From Oscillospiraceae bacterium (lineage in GTDB: Bacteria > Bacillota > Clostridia > Oscillospirales > Ruminococcaceae), in contig JAFXCV010000060.1 of assembly GCA_017521325.1 (NCBI GenBank), positions 1 through 41,077 on the forward strand: a DNA stretch of 41,077 bases, written 5' to 3'. The translations under genes were made by a program, and so were the position numbers. The notes under the pieces were generated by a model. That model did no database searches, was not told where the DNA came from, and saw nothing but the letters and a program-made list of their open reading frames with translations. Within the stretch, counting starts at the first letter, position 1, and each line of letters opens with the position of its first letter. Positions 32,232-40,628 of the stretch are shown here, piece by piece.

Positions 32232-33083
32232 TTGAAAAACAGAACTATCCCCTTCGGCTACATGATGCAAAACGGAGAGATCACAACAAATCCAACCGAA
32301 GTCCTTGCAGTTGTCACGATTTTCAGCGATTATCTGGCAGGTCACAGCCTGTTGGACATCGCAAAACGTATGGAAGTCCCCTACAGTGAAGGTTCTGTGT
32401 GGAACAAGAACATGGTCAAGCGGATTCTGGAGAATGAAAAATATCTCGGCACGGACAGGTTTCCGCAGCTCATTTCCGAGGAGATGTTCCGTGCGGTGAA
32501 TGAGAAGAAAAGCCGGAAGGCAACTTCTCTCTGTGTACTGCCAGAGGACATGAAAATCGTGCGAAATCTTGCTGTCTGCAAGGAATGCGGAGGCAGGCTG
32601 TTCCGCAAGAATGAACTGTGGGACTGTCGGAATTCTGGTTGCTATCGTTTTCAGTTCCAGCTGACCGACCAGATGCTGACGGGTGCTGTGCTGACGGTAC
32701 TGAACTCTGTCATCGCCAACCCTAGCCTGCTGGAATGCGACAGTGAGGTGGGTAGGTATGCTCCCGATGCGGAAATCATCCGCAGGGAGAATGAGATCCG
32801 GCACAAGATGGATGCGGCTAACCCCGATTTCGACCGCACCAAAGCTGAGATTCTGGAGCTTGCACAGCTGAAATACAGCCGCTGTGCCTATAGCGATACA
32901 CCGCAGAAAACCGCAGTTCTGCGGGATATTCTTGCTGGCAAAGAACAACTGAATACGCTTGATACTGGCTTACTGAAATCCTGTGTTGAACGGATTTCTG
33001 TGAGCCATTTTTGCACCGTTGAGGTGGAACTGATCAATGGTGTGACCATCAAAAATACCACAGAGAGGAGTAATATCACATGA
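32232..33083 (+). CDS. Catalytic-domain-less serine recombinase-like protein
   Basis: A 283-residue protein that begins exactly at the recombinase domain (RTIPFGYMMQNGEITTN, LAGHSLLDIAKRM, KRILENEKYLGT). It continues with a zinc ribbon (CKECGGRLFRKNELWDC) and a helical C terminus. The N-terminal resolvase domain with the active serine is absent, and no remnant lies in the 100 bases upstream. A TTG start at 32232 has GGAG eight bases before it. It is flanked by two complete recombinases and overlaps the third, so it is maintained as an operon member. It probably binds att DNA as an accessory or directionality factor. That role is inferred. Confidence 0.83.
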   Translation: MKNRTIPFGYMMQNGEITTNPTEVLAVVTIFSDYLAGHSLLDIAKRMEVPYSEGSVWNKNMVKRILENEKYLGTDRFPQLISEEMFRAVNEKKSRKATSLCVLPEDMKIVRNLAVCKECGGRLFRKNELWDCRNSGCYRFQFQLTDQMLTGAVLTVLNSVIANPSLLECDSEVGRYAPDAEIIRRENEIRHKMDAANPDFDRTKAEILELAQLKYSRCAYSDTPQKTAVLRDILAGKEQLNTLDTGLLKSCVERISVSHFCTVEVELINGVTIKNTTERSNIT

Positions 33084-34693
33084 CCACCGCCCCTAACGTC
33101 ACGGTTATCCCAGCACGACCGCAAACCGCAGAGAATCGGCAATACCACCAGCTGCGAGTCGCCGCCTACTGCCGAGTTTCCACCGAACAGGAGGAACAGC
33201 AGAACAGCTATCAGGTGCAGATTGCCTATTATTCGGACTTAATCAACAAAAACAGAGAATGGACGCTTGCCGGAATCTTTGCGGATGAGGGGATTTCGGG
33301 TACGCAGACCAATAAACGCACGGAGTTCAATCGCATGATCCGTATGTGCAAGCGGAAGAAAATTGACCTTGTGATTACAAAGTCGATCAGCCGTTTCGCT
33401 CGAAATACTGTGGATTGCTTGGAGTATGTGCGGCAGCTGAAAGATCTTGGGATCGGGGTCATATTCGAAAAAGAGAATATCAACACGCTGACCATGACCT
33501 CGGAATTTATGATCGCCCTCTACGGCAGTTTTGCACAGGCGGAATCCGAATCCATTTCCAAAAATGTGAGCTGGGGCGTGGAGAAAGCGTTCCGAGAGGG
33601 CAGGGTGCGGTATCAGTACAAATACTGGCTGGGTTATAGGAAAGGGGCGGACGGAAAACCGGAAATTGTGCCGGAGGAGGCGGAGATCGTGCGGTTGATC
33701 TTCACGCTTTTTTTGGATGGGCATTCGCTGCAAACAATTGCAGAAGTGCTGGAAAATCGGCGTTTTACAAGCGGCAAGATTACGAAATGGCATCGTGAAG
33801 CGATCAAGCGGATTCTGGAAAATGAGAAATATTCCGGTGACTGTCTCCTGCAAAAGACCTACACCGCCGACTGTATCACGCACAAGCAAGTCAAGAATAA
33901 CGGCGAGAGAGCAATGTTTCTGGTCACGAACTGCCATGATGCGATCATCGACCGTGACACGTTCAATCTTGCACAGCAGGAGCTTGCACGGCGGAAGTCC
34001 AAGCGAAAAATATCCGACCGTACAACCACCGAGCAAGGCAAATATTCCAGCAAATTCGCCCTTTCCGAGCTGATGATTTGCGGCGAATGCGGCACGCCCT
34101 ACCGCCGATGTACATGGAACGTACACGGCAGAAAGCGAATCGTCTGGCGGTGCATCAGTCGGTTAGATCATGGCAGTCGATACTGCCAGAATTCCCCGAC
34201 CATCCATGAAGAATCCCTGCACAGGGCGATTGTGGGGGCGGTGAATGAATATTTTGACTGCAATGAGGAACTGCGGAGATTGCTGAAAAACACCGTAGAA
34301 TCGTCACTTCTGGCGAGCGATCAGAAAGAAATACAGGCAATTGAAAAACGCCTTGCAGAGATCGACAATGCCCGAAATTCCTACATTTCTTTGATCGTCA
34401 GCGGCGGTGTGGATGAAGATGCACTGGATGCAGAATTTGCGAAATTATATGCAGAGGAACAGGGGCTGAATGAACGTTTGACAGCGTTAAAAGCCCGGAA
34501 TCAAGCGGATTTGGAGGTGCAGAAACAAGCGGAAACTGCATTGGAGGAAATAGAACAAACGCAATTTGTACTGACAGAATTTGATGACATTCTGATCCGG
34601 AAGGTGTTGGAGTGTGTGAAGGTTCTGACGAAAACGGAGGTACTGATCGTCTTTAAGGGAGGAAAGGAAGTCAGAGTACAAATCGAAAAATAA
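33080..34693 (+). CDS. Large serine recombinase 2
   Basis: A 537-residue recombinase. The resolvase domain has VAAYCRVSTEQEEQ with catalytic Ser34, DEGISGT and SISRFARNT. The recombinase domain (about 180-290) has YWLGYRKGADG and FLDGHSLQTIAEVLE. The zinc ribbon (CGECGTPYRR, CISRLDHGSRYCQN) precedes a coiled coil near 430-480. Its ATG overlaps the stop of the catalytic-less gene (ATGA). Together the three form a recombination module for the second mobile element; one attachment end would be expected close by. A perfect terminator follows. Confidence 0.93.
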   Translation: MTTAPNVTVIPARPQTAENRQYHQLRVAAYCRVSTEQEEQQNSYQVQIAYYSDLINKNREWTLAGIFADEGISGTQTNKRTEFNRMIRMCKRKKIDLVITKSISRFARNTVDCLEYVRQLKDLGIGVIFEKENINTLTMTSEFMIALYGSFAQAESESISKNVSWGVEKAFREGRVRYQYKYWLGYRKGADGKPEIVPEEAEIVRLIFTLFLDGHSLQTIAEVLENRRFTSGKITKWHREAIKRILENEKYSGDCLLQKTYTADCITHKQVKNNGERAMFLVTNCHDAIIDRDTFNLAQQELARRKSKRKISDRTTTEQGKYSSKFALSELMICGECGTPYRRCTWNVHGRKRIVWRCISRLDHGSRYCQNSPTIHEESLHRAIVGAVNEYFDCNEELRRLLKNTVESSLLASDQKEIQAIEKRLAEIDNARNSYISLIVSGGVDEDALDAEFAKLYAEEQGLNERLTALKARNQADLEVQKQAETALEEIEQTQFVLTEFDDILIRKVLECVKVLTKTEVLIVFKGGKEVRVQIEK

Positions 34694-34696
34694 ACC

Positions 34697-34727
34697 AAAA
34701 GCGGCTTGAATGAGCCGCTTTTCTTTT
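34697..34727 (+). terminator. Terminator after the recombinase operon
   Basis: AAAAGCGGCT (34697-34706), loop TGAATG and AGCCGCTTTT (34713-34722) are exact complements, followed by CTTTT. Confidence 0.88.
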
Positions 34728-34739
34728 GGGGGTGATCAT

Positions 34740-35846
34740 ATGGCAAACAATATTGAGGGCATCAAGAACCAGAAATTTGGCATTGAAATCGAAATGACCG
34801 GTCTGACACGGGCGATGGCTGCAAAGGTTGTCGCTCAATTTTTTGAAACCCATCCGCAGCATGAGGGCGGCTGTTACGACAAATATGTTGTGACCGATGG
34901 CACGGGCAGGAAATGGACGCTGATGTCGGATTCCAGTATCGCTTGCACCCACAAAAACGGCGTGGCGGCGAGCCGCAGCTACAGTGTGGAGTTTGTCAGT
35001 CCGATCTGTACTTATGGCGATATTCCAGTGATTCAGCAGCTTGTGCGTGATCTTCGTGCGGCTGGCGGCGTGTGCAATGCTTCAACCGGCATTCATATTC
35101 ACATCAACGCAGAGCCGTACAACGCACAGAAACTGCGGAATCTGGTCAATATCGTGGCGAGCAAGGAGGATATGATCTACGATGCCTTACAGGTCGGCAT
35201 GAGCCGTGCTCACTACTGCAAGAAGGTGGACAGGAGCTTTTTACAAAAGCTGAACGCAGCGAAACCACGCACGATGGACGAAATCAAGGACATCTGGTAC
35301 AACGGGCGGGATGGTTCAAACTATCACTACCACGACAGCCGGTATCACCTGCTGAACCTCCACAGTGTGTTCAGCAAGGGAACGGTTGAGTTCAGAGCCT
35401 TCAATTCCACCCTTCATGCCGGTGTGATCCGCAGTTATCTTGTTTTTTGCCTTGCGATCAGCAATCAGGCACTGTCGCAGAAATCCGCACAATGGAAACC
35501 GACGCATTCCCCGAACCAGAAGTACACGTTTCGGACGTGGCTTCTGCGGCTTGGTTTGATTGGCGAGGAATTTAAGAATTGTAGAAAACATCTGCTTTCC
35601 CATTTGGAAGGCAATATTGCTTGGCTGCATCCGGAGGATGCGATTGCACAGAGGGAAAGGCTGAAGCAGGAGCGAATCACTGCCAGAAGTCAGCAGAGAG
35701 AACAGCAAGCCCCTTGTGAGCCTGCTGTCGCCGCCGTGTGCGACGTTCAGGAGGAAGTGAGGGAAACACCCCATGAAAACTTGCAGGGCGTTGTGAACGA
35801 TTGTGAGGAGTTTGAAGAAACCGAAGAAATGAGCATGACGATGTGA
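34740..35846 (+). CDS. Amidoligase-family protein
   Basis: A 368-residue protein of the amidoligase (COOH-NH2 ligase, glutamine-synthetase-fold) group. Key segments are FGIEIEMTGL near residue 13, YSVEFVSPI, STGIHIHIN and GTVEFRAFNSTLH, which supply the Glu and His residues that bind ATP and metal. Such enzymes join an amino group to a carboxylate, often a glutamate, and occur on phages and mobile elements. The last 60 residues are charged and low-complexity. ATG 34740 follows GGGGGTG. The next gene encodes a gamma-glutamylcyclotransferase, a known partner that removes gamma-glutamyl groups, so a glutamyl-tagging cycle is likely. Confidence 0.87.
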   Translation: MANNIEGIKNQKFGIEIEMTGLTRAMAAKVVAQFFETHPQHEGGCYDKYVVTDGTGRKWTLMSDSSIACTHKNGVAASRSYSVEFVSPICTYGDIPVIQQLVRDLRAAGGVCNASTGIHIHINAEPYNAQKLRNLVNIVASKEDMIYDALQVGMSRAHYCKKVDRSFLQKLNAAKPRTMDEIKDIWYNGRDGSNYHYHDSRYHLLNLHSVFSKGTVEFRAFNSTLHAGVIRSYLVFCLAISNQALSQKSAQWKPTHSPNQKYTFRTWLLRLGLIGEEFKNCRKHLLSHLEGNIAWLHPEDAIAQRERLKQERITARSQQREQQAPCEPAVAAVCDVQEEVRETPHENLQGVVNDCEEFEETEEMSMTM

Positions 35847-35858
35847 GGAGGAAAAGTG

Positions 35859-36347
35859 ATGAAATATAGACGAATTTACCTTGCCTATGGCAGCAACATC
35901 AACCTCGAACAGATGGCACGGCGTTGTCCGACGGCGAAGGTTCTTGAGAGCAAGATGCTGCAGGGGCATGAGCTGGAGTTCCGAGGCGTGGCAACCATCG
36001 TGCCGAAGAAAGGTGCAGAGGTTCCCGTGCTGATCTGGGAGATCGGTGAGAGGGATGAGATCGCATTGGATCGCTATGAGGGCTTCCCCAGCTTATACCG
36101 GAAAGAGATCTTTGAGATGGAGATCGGCGGAAAAGTGAGAGAATGCATGGCATATGTCATGAACCGAGGTGAAATCGCCCCACCAAGCCAGCAATATTAC
36201 CGGACGATTCAGAATGGTTATCGGGCGAATGGTATGGACGAGCGTTATCTGGAACGTGCTTTGACACAGGCGTTGACGGAGCAGGAGGAGCGTATCCGGC
36301 AGGAGGAACTGGACGAGGAAGAAGATTTTGTCATGGGATTGGAGTGA
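35859..36347 (+). CDS. Gamma-glutamylcyclotransferase-family protein
   Basis: A 162-residue GGCT/AIG2-like protein. YLAYGSNINLEQM (residues 7-19) is the substrate loop, and Glu74 in LDRYEGFPSLY is the catalytic acid. The family cleaves gamma-glutamyl amines to 5-oxoproline and a free amine. A 20-residue acidic C-terminal tail follows the domain. GAGGAGGA precedes ATG 35859. Pairing with the amidoligase suggests one protein adds and the other removes a gamma-glutamyl link on an unknown target. Confidence 0.9.
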   Translation: MKYRRIYLAYGSNINLEQMARRCPTAKVLESKMLQGHELEFRGVATIVPKKGAEVPVLIWEIGERDEIALDRYEGFPSLYRKEIFEMEIGGKVRECMAYVMNRGEIAPPSQQYYRTIQNGYRANGMDERYLERALTQALTEQEERIRQEELDEEEDFVMGLE

Positions 36348-36352
36348 GAACA

Positions 36353-36595
36353 ATGAAGTACAGAGGCTTTTATGTGAAGATTTCGCAGGAATCTGTTGTT
36401 CGCCATGATAAGGACAGCAACGAGGTGAAATGTGCTGGGTTTGTGATTGAGATATTCGAGAGCGAACAGTCCGCTATTCCGCTGGACAGGATCTCGGCAG
36501 CGGTGGATTTTGAACTGCTGGAACCCAGTGTGGCGGAGGTGGAGCAGTTTGTGAAGGATTATATTGATAGTGAGAGGAAGCATTTTCATGAGTGA
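36353..36595 (+). CDS. Small hypothetical third member of the amidoligase operon
   Basis: An 80-residue alpha/beta protein without recognised family. It starts MKYRGFYVKISQ and contains FVIEIFESEQSAIPLDRISAA, ending in an acidic helix. GGAG lies upstream of ATG 36353, five bases after the cyclotransferase stop. Constant linkage in one operon suggests it is either a substrate carrier or a regulator of the two enzymes. That is inference. Confidence 0.65.
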   Translation: MKYRGFYVKISQESVVRHDKDSNEVKCAGFVIEIFESEQSAIPLDRISAAVDFELLEPSVAEVEQFVKDYIDSERKHFHE

Positions 36596-36619
36596 GCAAA
36601 AAATGATAAATGCCTATGC

Positions 36620-36653
36620 AAAAATCGACAGTACCATAGCACTGTCGATTTTT
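36620..36653 (+). terminator. Bidirectional-type terminator after the amidoligase operon
   Basis: AAAAATCGACAGT (36620-36632) and ACTGTCGATTTTT (36641-36653) are exact complements around an 8-base loop. The A tract on the left and T tract on the right would allow termination in both directions. Confidence 0.88.
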
Positions 36654-36922
36654 GAAACTGTGTACGGCCATTCTCTTCCAGCAAGTTAGTTTTACATGAA
36701 ACAGGAAGGGTACAAATTTGTAAAGTGGCTGAACATCGCCGGATTTTGATGGAACATTCATTTTTTGAACGAGATAGGCAAGCTGATCAGCAAGTTGCCA
36801 GCAAGTTAAGCCCAGATCGGAATGTACTTCATGTATCTTGATGTTGACAATTTGCATAATTCACAGGAAATTGTGATTTGACTATTTCAAGGAGTCAGTA
36901 GGATAAAATTTCTACAAAAGTA

Positions 36923-36951
36923 TTGAATTATCTAAAATTGTATGGTATAAT
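36923..36951 (+). promoter_or_regulatory. Promoter of the ATPase/TOPRIM-like gene pair
   Basis: TTGAAT (36923-36928) and TATAAT (36946-36951) are 17 bases apart, with TGG before the -10 making it extended. It gives the two-gene unit independent expression. Confidence 0.85.
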
Positions 36952-37057
36952 TGAAAAAAAGTTGTTGAAGCAAGCTGTATTCCAATCAGTGGAATAGTTT
37001 AATTTCAAAGAATATACCTGAACCATCATGCATAAAATAGTATGGGAGGGTATATTT

Positions 37058-38203
37058 ATGGAGAGGATTGAACCAAAAGTGAAGATCAATTGGATTGAAT
37101 TTGAAAATTTGTCTTCTGGACTGAAGATTGAGCGAATTAATTTTTTTGAAGATATAACGCTTTTAGTAGGATTATCCGGTGTAGGAAAAACTCAGATTTT
37201 AGATGCTGTCGAATATTCCTTGAACTTGGCTGTAAGAAACGATATTATTCTAAGACCGTGTTCTGTGACAATGAGCATTTCAATAGGTGATAACAATTAT
37301 GAATGGGCGTATCGTATTGATAAGGATACCGTTCAAGATTTGCTGTTTGAACATCATGATGAAAACGATGGCTATATTATTACACATGAAACGCTTTCCA
37401 AAAACGGCGAATCTGTTTTTGAAAGAATACTCGACAAAATTATTGTTGCAGGCTATACAAAAGTTCCTCAGCCTAAAAAAGATGAAAGCTTATTGCTCCA
37501 GTATTCAGAAGAAGATACTTTTGAGGAGCTTATTTCTGGAATTAGAAAGCTGTATTCTATAGAGATGGATTTAGTGGTTCTTCGTGGAATACGCAATGAA
37601 AGCTTTAACAAAATAAAATCTTTGATTGGCGAAACTATTCAACAAGATCCACAGACCCCCTTCAAGAAATTTAGCAAGTTGCCCGTGGTAATTAAATTGT
37701 ATATCATAAAAAAATATTATGAGGATTTATATGTGCAAGTTTTTGAAGCGGTGAAAGAACTGTTTATGGAAATTGAAGATATTGATGTTGTAGAAGATAA
37801 GAGAAAAGAAGTGTATCTTGTTGCAATAACAGTATACGGAAAACAACTGCTTCAGCATGATATCTCAAATGGAATGCTGAAAACAATCTATTATCTGGTA
37901 GAGCTTTTTACTATGTCGGAGGATTCATTGGTGCTAATTGATGAATTTGAGAATGGTCTAGGTGTTAACTGCATTGATTTGTTGTCGGAAATGTTGTTGA
38001 CAGAACGAAACGATTTGCAGTTCATTATTACCAGCCATCACCCAAAAATTATAAATGGCATTGAGCAGAGCAGATGGAAAATAATTGACCGAGAGCAAAG
38101 TATTGTAAAAAATAGTGATTGTATTGGGTATGGAATTGGTAATAGTAAGCATGACGCATATTTTAACCTCATCAATAGGTGGGAGTATGAGGGGAAAATC
38201 TGA
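37058..38203 (+). CDS. AAA/ABC-type ATPase of a candidate defence pair
   Basis: A 381-residue ATPase of the AAA_15/AAA_21, OLD-like group. Walker A is GLSGVGKT at about residues 38-45. Walker B is SLVLIDEFENGLG near 300, and the switch histidine lies in FIITSHHPKIING. The segment between is long and variable, as in PARIS AriA, AbiL and Gabija-type ATPases. These sense phage products and activate a partner nuclease. ATG 37058 follows GGGAGGG; the earlier ATG at 37028 lacks a site. The stop overlaps the partner start (TGATG). Base composition is AT-richer than the flanking element genes. The specific trigger is unknown. Confidence 0.83.
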   Translation: MERIEPKVKINWIEFENLSSGLKIERINFFEDITLLVGLSGVGKTQILDAVEYSLNLAVRNDIILRPCSVTMSISIGDNNYEWAYRIDKDTVQDLLFEHHDENDGYIITHETLSKNGESVFERILDKIIVAGYTKVPQPKKDESLLLQYSEEDTFEELISGIRKLYSIEMDLVVLRGIRNESFNKIKSLIGETIQQDPQTPFKKFSKLPVVIKLYIIKKYYEDLYVQVFEAVKELFMEIEDIDVVEDKRKEVYLVAITVYGKQLLQHDISNGMLKTIYYLVELFTMSEDSLVLIDEFENGLGVNCIDLLSEMLLTERNDLQFIITSHHPKIINGIEQSRWKIIDREQSIVKNSDCIGYGIGNSKHDAYFNLINRWEYEGKI

Positions 38204-38913
38204 TGAATTACTATTTTTTGTTGGAAGATGAAACATCATTCATTAAGGTTCTTCCGCATTGGCTTGAACATATGCAGTTTCATTGTACCAGAGTATCTGA
38301 TATTACGCAAATTGAGGAAAATAACTATATTTTGCAAAGTGGGCAGGGTGTAACGCAATTAGTAACAAAAGTCTTATTTGATACGATAGATACAATTTTA
38401 GTGAATCCAAAGAAGATAGACAAGCTCATTGTTATGCTCGATACAGAATCACTGTCCAAGGCTGAGCGTGTAAATCAAGTTTGGGACAAGATTCATGAAC
38501 GTTATGATGTAACGGACTTCGATTTTGAAATTATGGTATTTGTTTGTCAGCCTTGTTTTGAGAGCTGGTTGTTAGGTAAGCCAGGGCTTTATCCTGAAAG
38601 TGTGGAAGAAAGTTCGTTTTTCTATCCGTACTATGTACATTACAATATTGAAAACGAAGATCCAGAGCAAATGCTTGTTCCGGCTGATTGTAACGATACA
38701 ATTGCAAAATATCATTTTCATTACTTGCATGATTTGTTCAGGTATAATAAAATGCGTCCCCAGTATAGAAAAAATAAACCTGATTATGTCGAAACCAATG
38801 ATTATTTTAATGGTCTGTGCAGGAGAGTATATACAACAGAACATATAAAGTCATTTAAAGAGTTTATTGATTTTATTTCTGCTGAAAAGGTTCAAGAAAG
38901 CACAATAACATAA
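38203..38913 (+). CDS. TOPRIM-like (RloB/DUF4276-like) effector partner
   Basis: A 236-residue protein. It starts NYYFLLEDETSFIKVLPHW, where a Glu or Asp cluster stands at the TOPRIM catalytic position. LIVMLDTESLSK follows, equivalent to the DxD strand. CQPCFESWLLG recalls the FExWLL segment of RloB and DUF4276 proteins. The C-terminal 90 residues are Tyr-rich and helical with no known domain. Translation is coupled to the ATPase by a TGATG overlap. In known two-gene systems of this type the TOPRIM protein is the toxic nuclease held by the ATPase. The family assignment is moderately secure; the defence role is inferred. Confidence 0.7.
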   Translation: MNYYFLLEDETSFIKVLPHWLEHMQFHCTRVSDITQIEENNYILQSGQGVTQLVTKVLFDTIDTILVNPKKIDKLIVMLDTESLSKAERVNQVWDKIHERYDVTDFDFEIMVFVCQPCFESWLLGKPGLYPESVEESSFFYPYYVHYNIENEDPEQMLVPADCNDTIAKYHFHYLHDLFRYNKMRPQYRKNKPDYVETNDYFNGLCRRVYTTEHIKSFKEFIDFISAEKVQESTIT

Positions 38914-39232
38914 AGTGCATTTTGAGATCTGCATTTACATCAAAGCATGTTATGTATTGTGAACTTGATGACGTAAACATTTCAGACTTTATTTTAAATT
39001 CAGAAACCACAAAACGTATCATGTAGAAATGTCATCTATTTTGTCACACCTTGACAGCGCAGCGTCTGCACCGTTAGACGCATTTGAAAGCTTTCGAATT
39101 ATCGAAAGCTTTTTGTTTTATTGTGTTGCAATAGTGTTGCAATATACATCATGATTCATTCGATGCGTTTCGGGTTGAGGCACACACGGATGACAATTAA
39201 GAAACCATTCAAGATTAATTAGGAGAAAGAAT
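38914..39232. other. Intergenic region with terminator and 11-bp tandem repeat
   Basis: There is no gene. It contains GCGTCT/AGACGC (39062-39081), a perfect terminator at 39087-39114 and two tandem copies of GTGTTGCAATA (about 39122-39143). The 12-mer AGACGCATTTGA (39076-39087) leads straight into the terminator and also occurs at 28586-28597, shortly before the terminator there. Confidence 0.65.
39087..39114 (+). terminator. Terminator downstream of the ATPase/TOPRIM-like pair
   Basis: AAAGCTTTCGA (39087-39097) and TCGAAAGCTTT (39102-39112) are exact complements around ATTA, followed by more T residues. Confidence 0.85.
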
Positions 39233-40114
39233 ATGAAAAGAACTCGCAATCATACGGGTGTGTTACCTGTTGTAATTCTCGCATTTACGATACTGTGTAC
39301 CGGATGTGCATCCCATAAATTTGATGCAGACGAATATCGTGTCGCCATCGGGTATGCATATGACCAAAGCATCGCATCTCCGCAGCAGCAAGTGTTGTTT
39401 CAGAATGATGATAAAACTGTCACCTATCAGGTAACCTATCTTCCGGACACAACTGCCGAAGATGCCGCAGCAAAGTTCGGTGCCAATGCAGAAAAAACAA
39501 CATGGGAACAAGCTATGTGGGAATACAATCGTTTCTGCGATGAAAGAAAGTATGAATCAGCAAAACCACCTGCGATTTTCGATTCTCCTGATTGGGATCT
39601 TACGCTTTGGAAATTTGTAGCAGATAATTCAGGAAATGCCTCCACAACGGAAACACTGTTTTGCGACAGAGCCGATGGATGTTATTCGATTGCTATGACT
39701 TATCCTACAAAAGATACCGCTGCAAAAATTGCATTATATAGAATGGCTGAAAGCCAGAGTTTCCAGACAGATATTGATCGTCTTGAAAAAATCAGAAACG
39801 GAATCGACTGGGATTGGGAAGTAAACGAAAAAGGAGAGCTGGTCATTACAGCAACGAATAACGGGGAAGAACCCGCAGAGAGCGTTGACTGTATGATCAA
39901 CATAACAACTTCGTCCAAACCCCAAGAAGACGGTACTGTAGAACAAAGCGGCGGTTATACACTCGGAGGTGAGGAGCTGCTCCCCGGGGAAACAGCCACA
40001 TTTATGCTTTCGGCAGAAAACATGAAAGATGTTACGGATTACAGCGTTAATCCGGGCGTGTATTTTTCAAGTCGTATGATTGACTCCGAAGGAAAAGTAT
40101 ATAAATTAAACTGA
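39233..40114 (+). CDS. Lipoprotein of unknown function
   Basis: A 293-residue protein with a lipoprotein signal: basic start (MKRTRNHTG), hydrophobic stretch and lipobox LCTGC with Cys24. Residues about 30-190 form a compact alpha/beta region without recognised family. Residues about 195-293 are a beta-sandwich (LVITATNNGEEPAESVDCMIN, LLPGETATFMLSAEN), like FxLYD-type surface domains. AGGAGAAAG lies before the ATG. It stands alone between terminators, anchored to the outer face of the membrane. No catalytic motif is visible. Confidence 0.75.
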   Translation: MKRTRNHTGVLPVVILAFTILCTGCASHKFDADEYRVAIGYAYDQSIASPQQQVLFQNDDKTVTYQVTYLPDTTAEDAAAKFGANAEKTTWEQAMWEYNRFCDERKYESAKPPAIFDSPDWDLTLWKFVADNSGNASTTETLFCDRADGCYSIAMTYPTKDTAAKIALYRMAESQSFQTDIDRLEKIRNGIDWDWEVNEKGELVITATNNGEEPAESVDCMINITTSSKPQEDGTVEQSGGYTLGGEELLPGETATFMLSAENMKDVTDYSVNPGVYFSSRMIDSEGKVYKLN

Positions 40115-40152
40115 TGTCTTAAATGCAGCCATTGTTTCCGGAATCTTTTTAT

Positions 40153-40187
40153 AGCCGTTTGTGACTAACAATCACAGACGGCTTTTT
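40153..40187 (+). terminator. Terminator after the lipoprotein gene
   Basis: AGCCGTTTGTGA pairs with TCACAGACGGCT (11 of 12, one G-T pair) around CTAACAA, followed by TTTTC. Confidence 0.85.
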
Positions 40188-40212
40188 CTATATCCCAAAC
40201 CAAACAATTTAA

Positions 40213-40240
40213 CTCCGATGTGAAAGCATCGGAGGTTTTT
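40213..40240 (+). terminator. Second tandem terminator
   Basis: CTCCGATG (40213-40220), loop TGAAAG and CATCGGAG (40227-40234) are exact complements followed by GTTTTTT. It lies immediately upstream of the next promoter and insulates it. Confidence 0.88.
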
Positions 40241-40242
40241 TA

Positions 40243-40271
40243 TTGCAATCGTCTGCGGAGTGTGGTATAAT
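40243..40271 (+). promoter_or_regulatory. Promoter of the DUF3784-like gene
   Basis: TTGCAA (40243-40248) and TATAAT (40266-40271) are separated by 17 bases; TGTGG before the -10 makes it extended. Confidence 0.87.
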
Positions 40272-40319
40272 ATAAGAGGTCAGACAGACCGATAAATAAG
40301 AATTTAAAGGGGTGTTTAT

Positions 40320-40628
40320 TTGTTGTTATATTCTATTATTATGTTTCTGGTTGCAGTTCTGTTTACAGTACTGGGTATTGCAATTTACAAGGGAAAAACG
40401 GATTTGATTCACGATTACCACCAAACAAAAGTTACAAATAAATCAGCCTACGGAAAAGCCTTTGGAAAGGCAATGCTTGTTATCGCAACTGTAATGCTAC
40501 TTAGCGGCATTATAGGACTGTTTAAAAATTTGCTTATGCTTGCTGTTGCTATACTTATCATAGGTTTGGTGGTTGGTATAGGTTGCATTGTTGCGGTGCA
40601 AAAAAAGTACAATAAAGGAGTATTCTAA
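40320..40628 (+). CDS. DUF3784-like membrane protein
   Basis: A 102-residue membrane protein with an N-terminal helix (SIIMFLVAVLFTVLGIAIYKG) and two further helices, and the cytoplasmic loop TDLIHDYHQTKVTNKSAYGKA. The helix-IYKGK-loop pattern fits DUF3784, a family of unknown function common in gut Firmicutes. The start is a TTG, either 40320 or 40323; AAAGGGG at 40306-40312 fits both. It has its own consensus promoter. Confidence 0.7.
   Translation: MLLYSIIMFLVAVLFTVLGIAIYKGKTDLIHDYHQTKVTNKSAYGKAFGKAMLVIATVMLLSGIIGLFKNLLMLAVAILIIGLVVGIGCIVAVQKKYNKGVF

Larger units (their letters stand above)
36596..37057. other. Intergenic region: terminator, possible decayed DNA, promoter
   Basis: It opens with the terminator at 36620-36653. 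From 36654 to 36900 there is no + strand gene. The phrase CCAGCAAGTTA occurs twice (about 36677 and 36797), and a minus-strand frame runs through the stretch without recognisable content, so it may be a relic. The promoter of the ATPase gene is at 36923-36951, leaving a leader of about 100 bases. Confidence 0.6.

Noticed and set aside
36474..36857. A 127-codon minus-strand frame after the amidoligase operon
   Set aside because: It runs through the terminator and into the 80-residue gene, and no family is recognised. It may be part of a decayed gene but cannot be supported.
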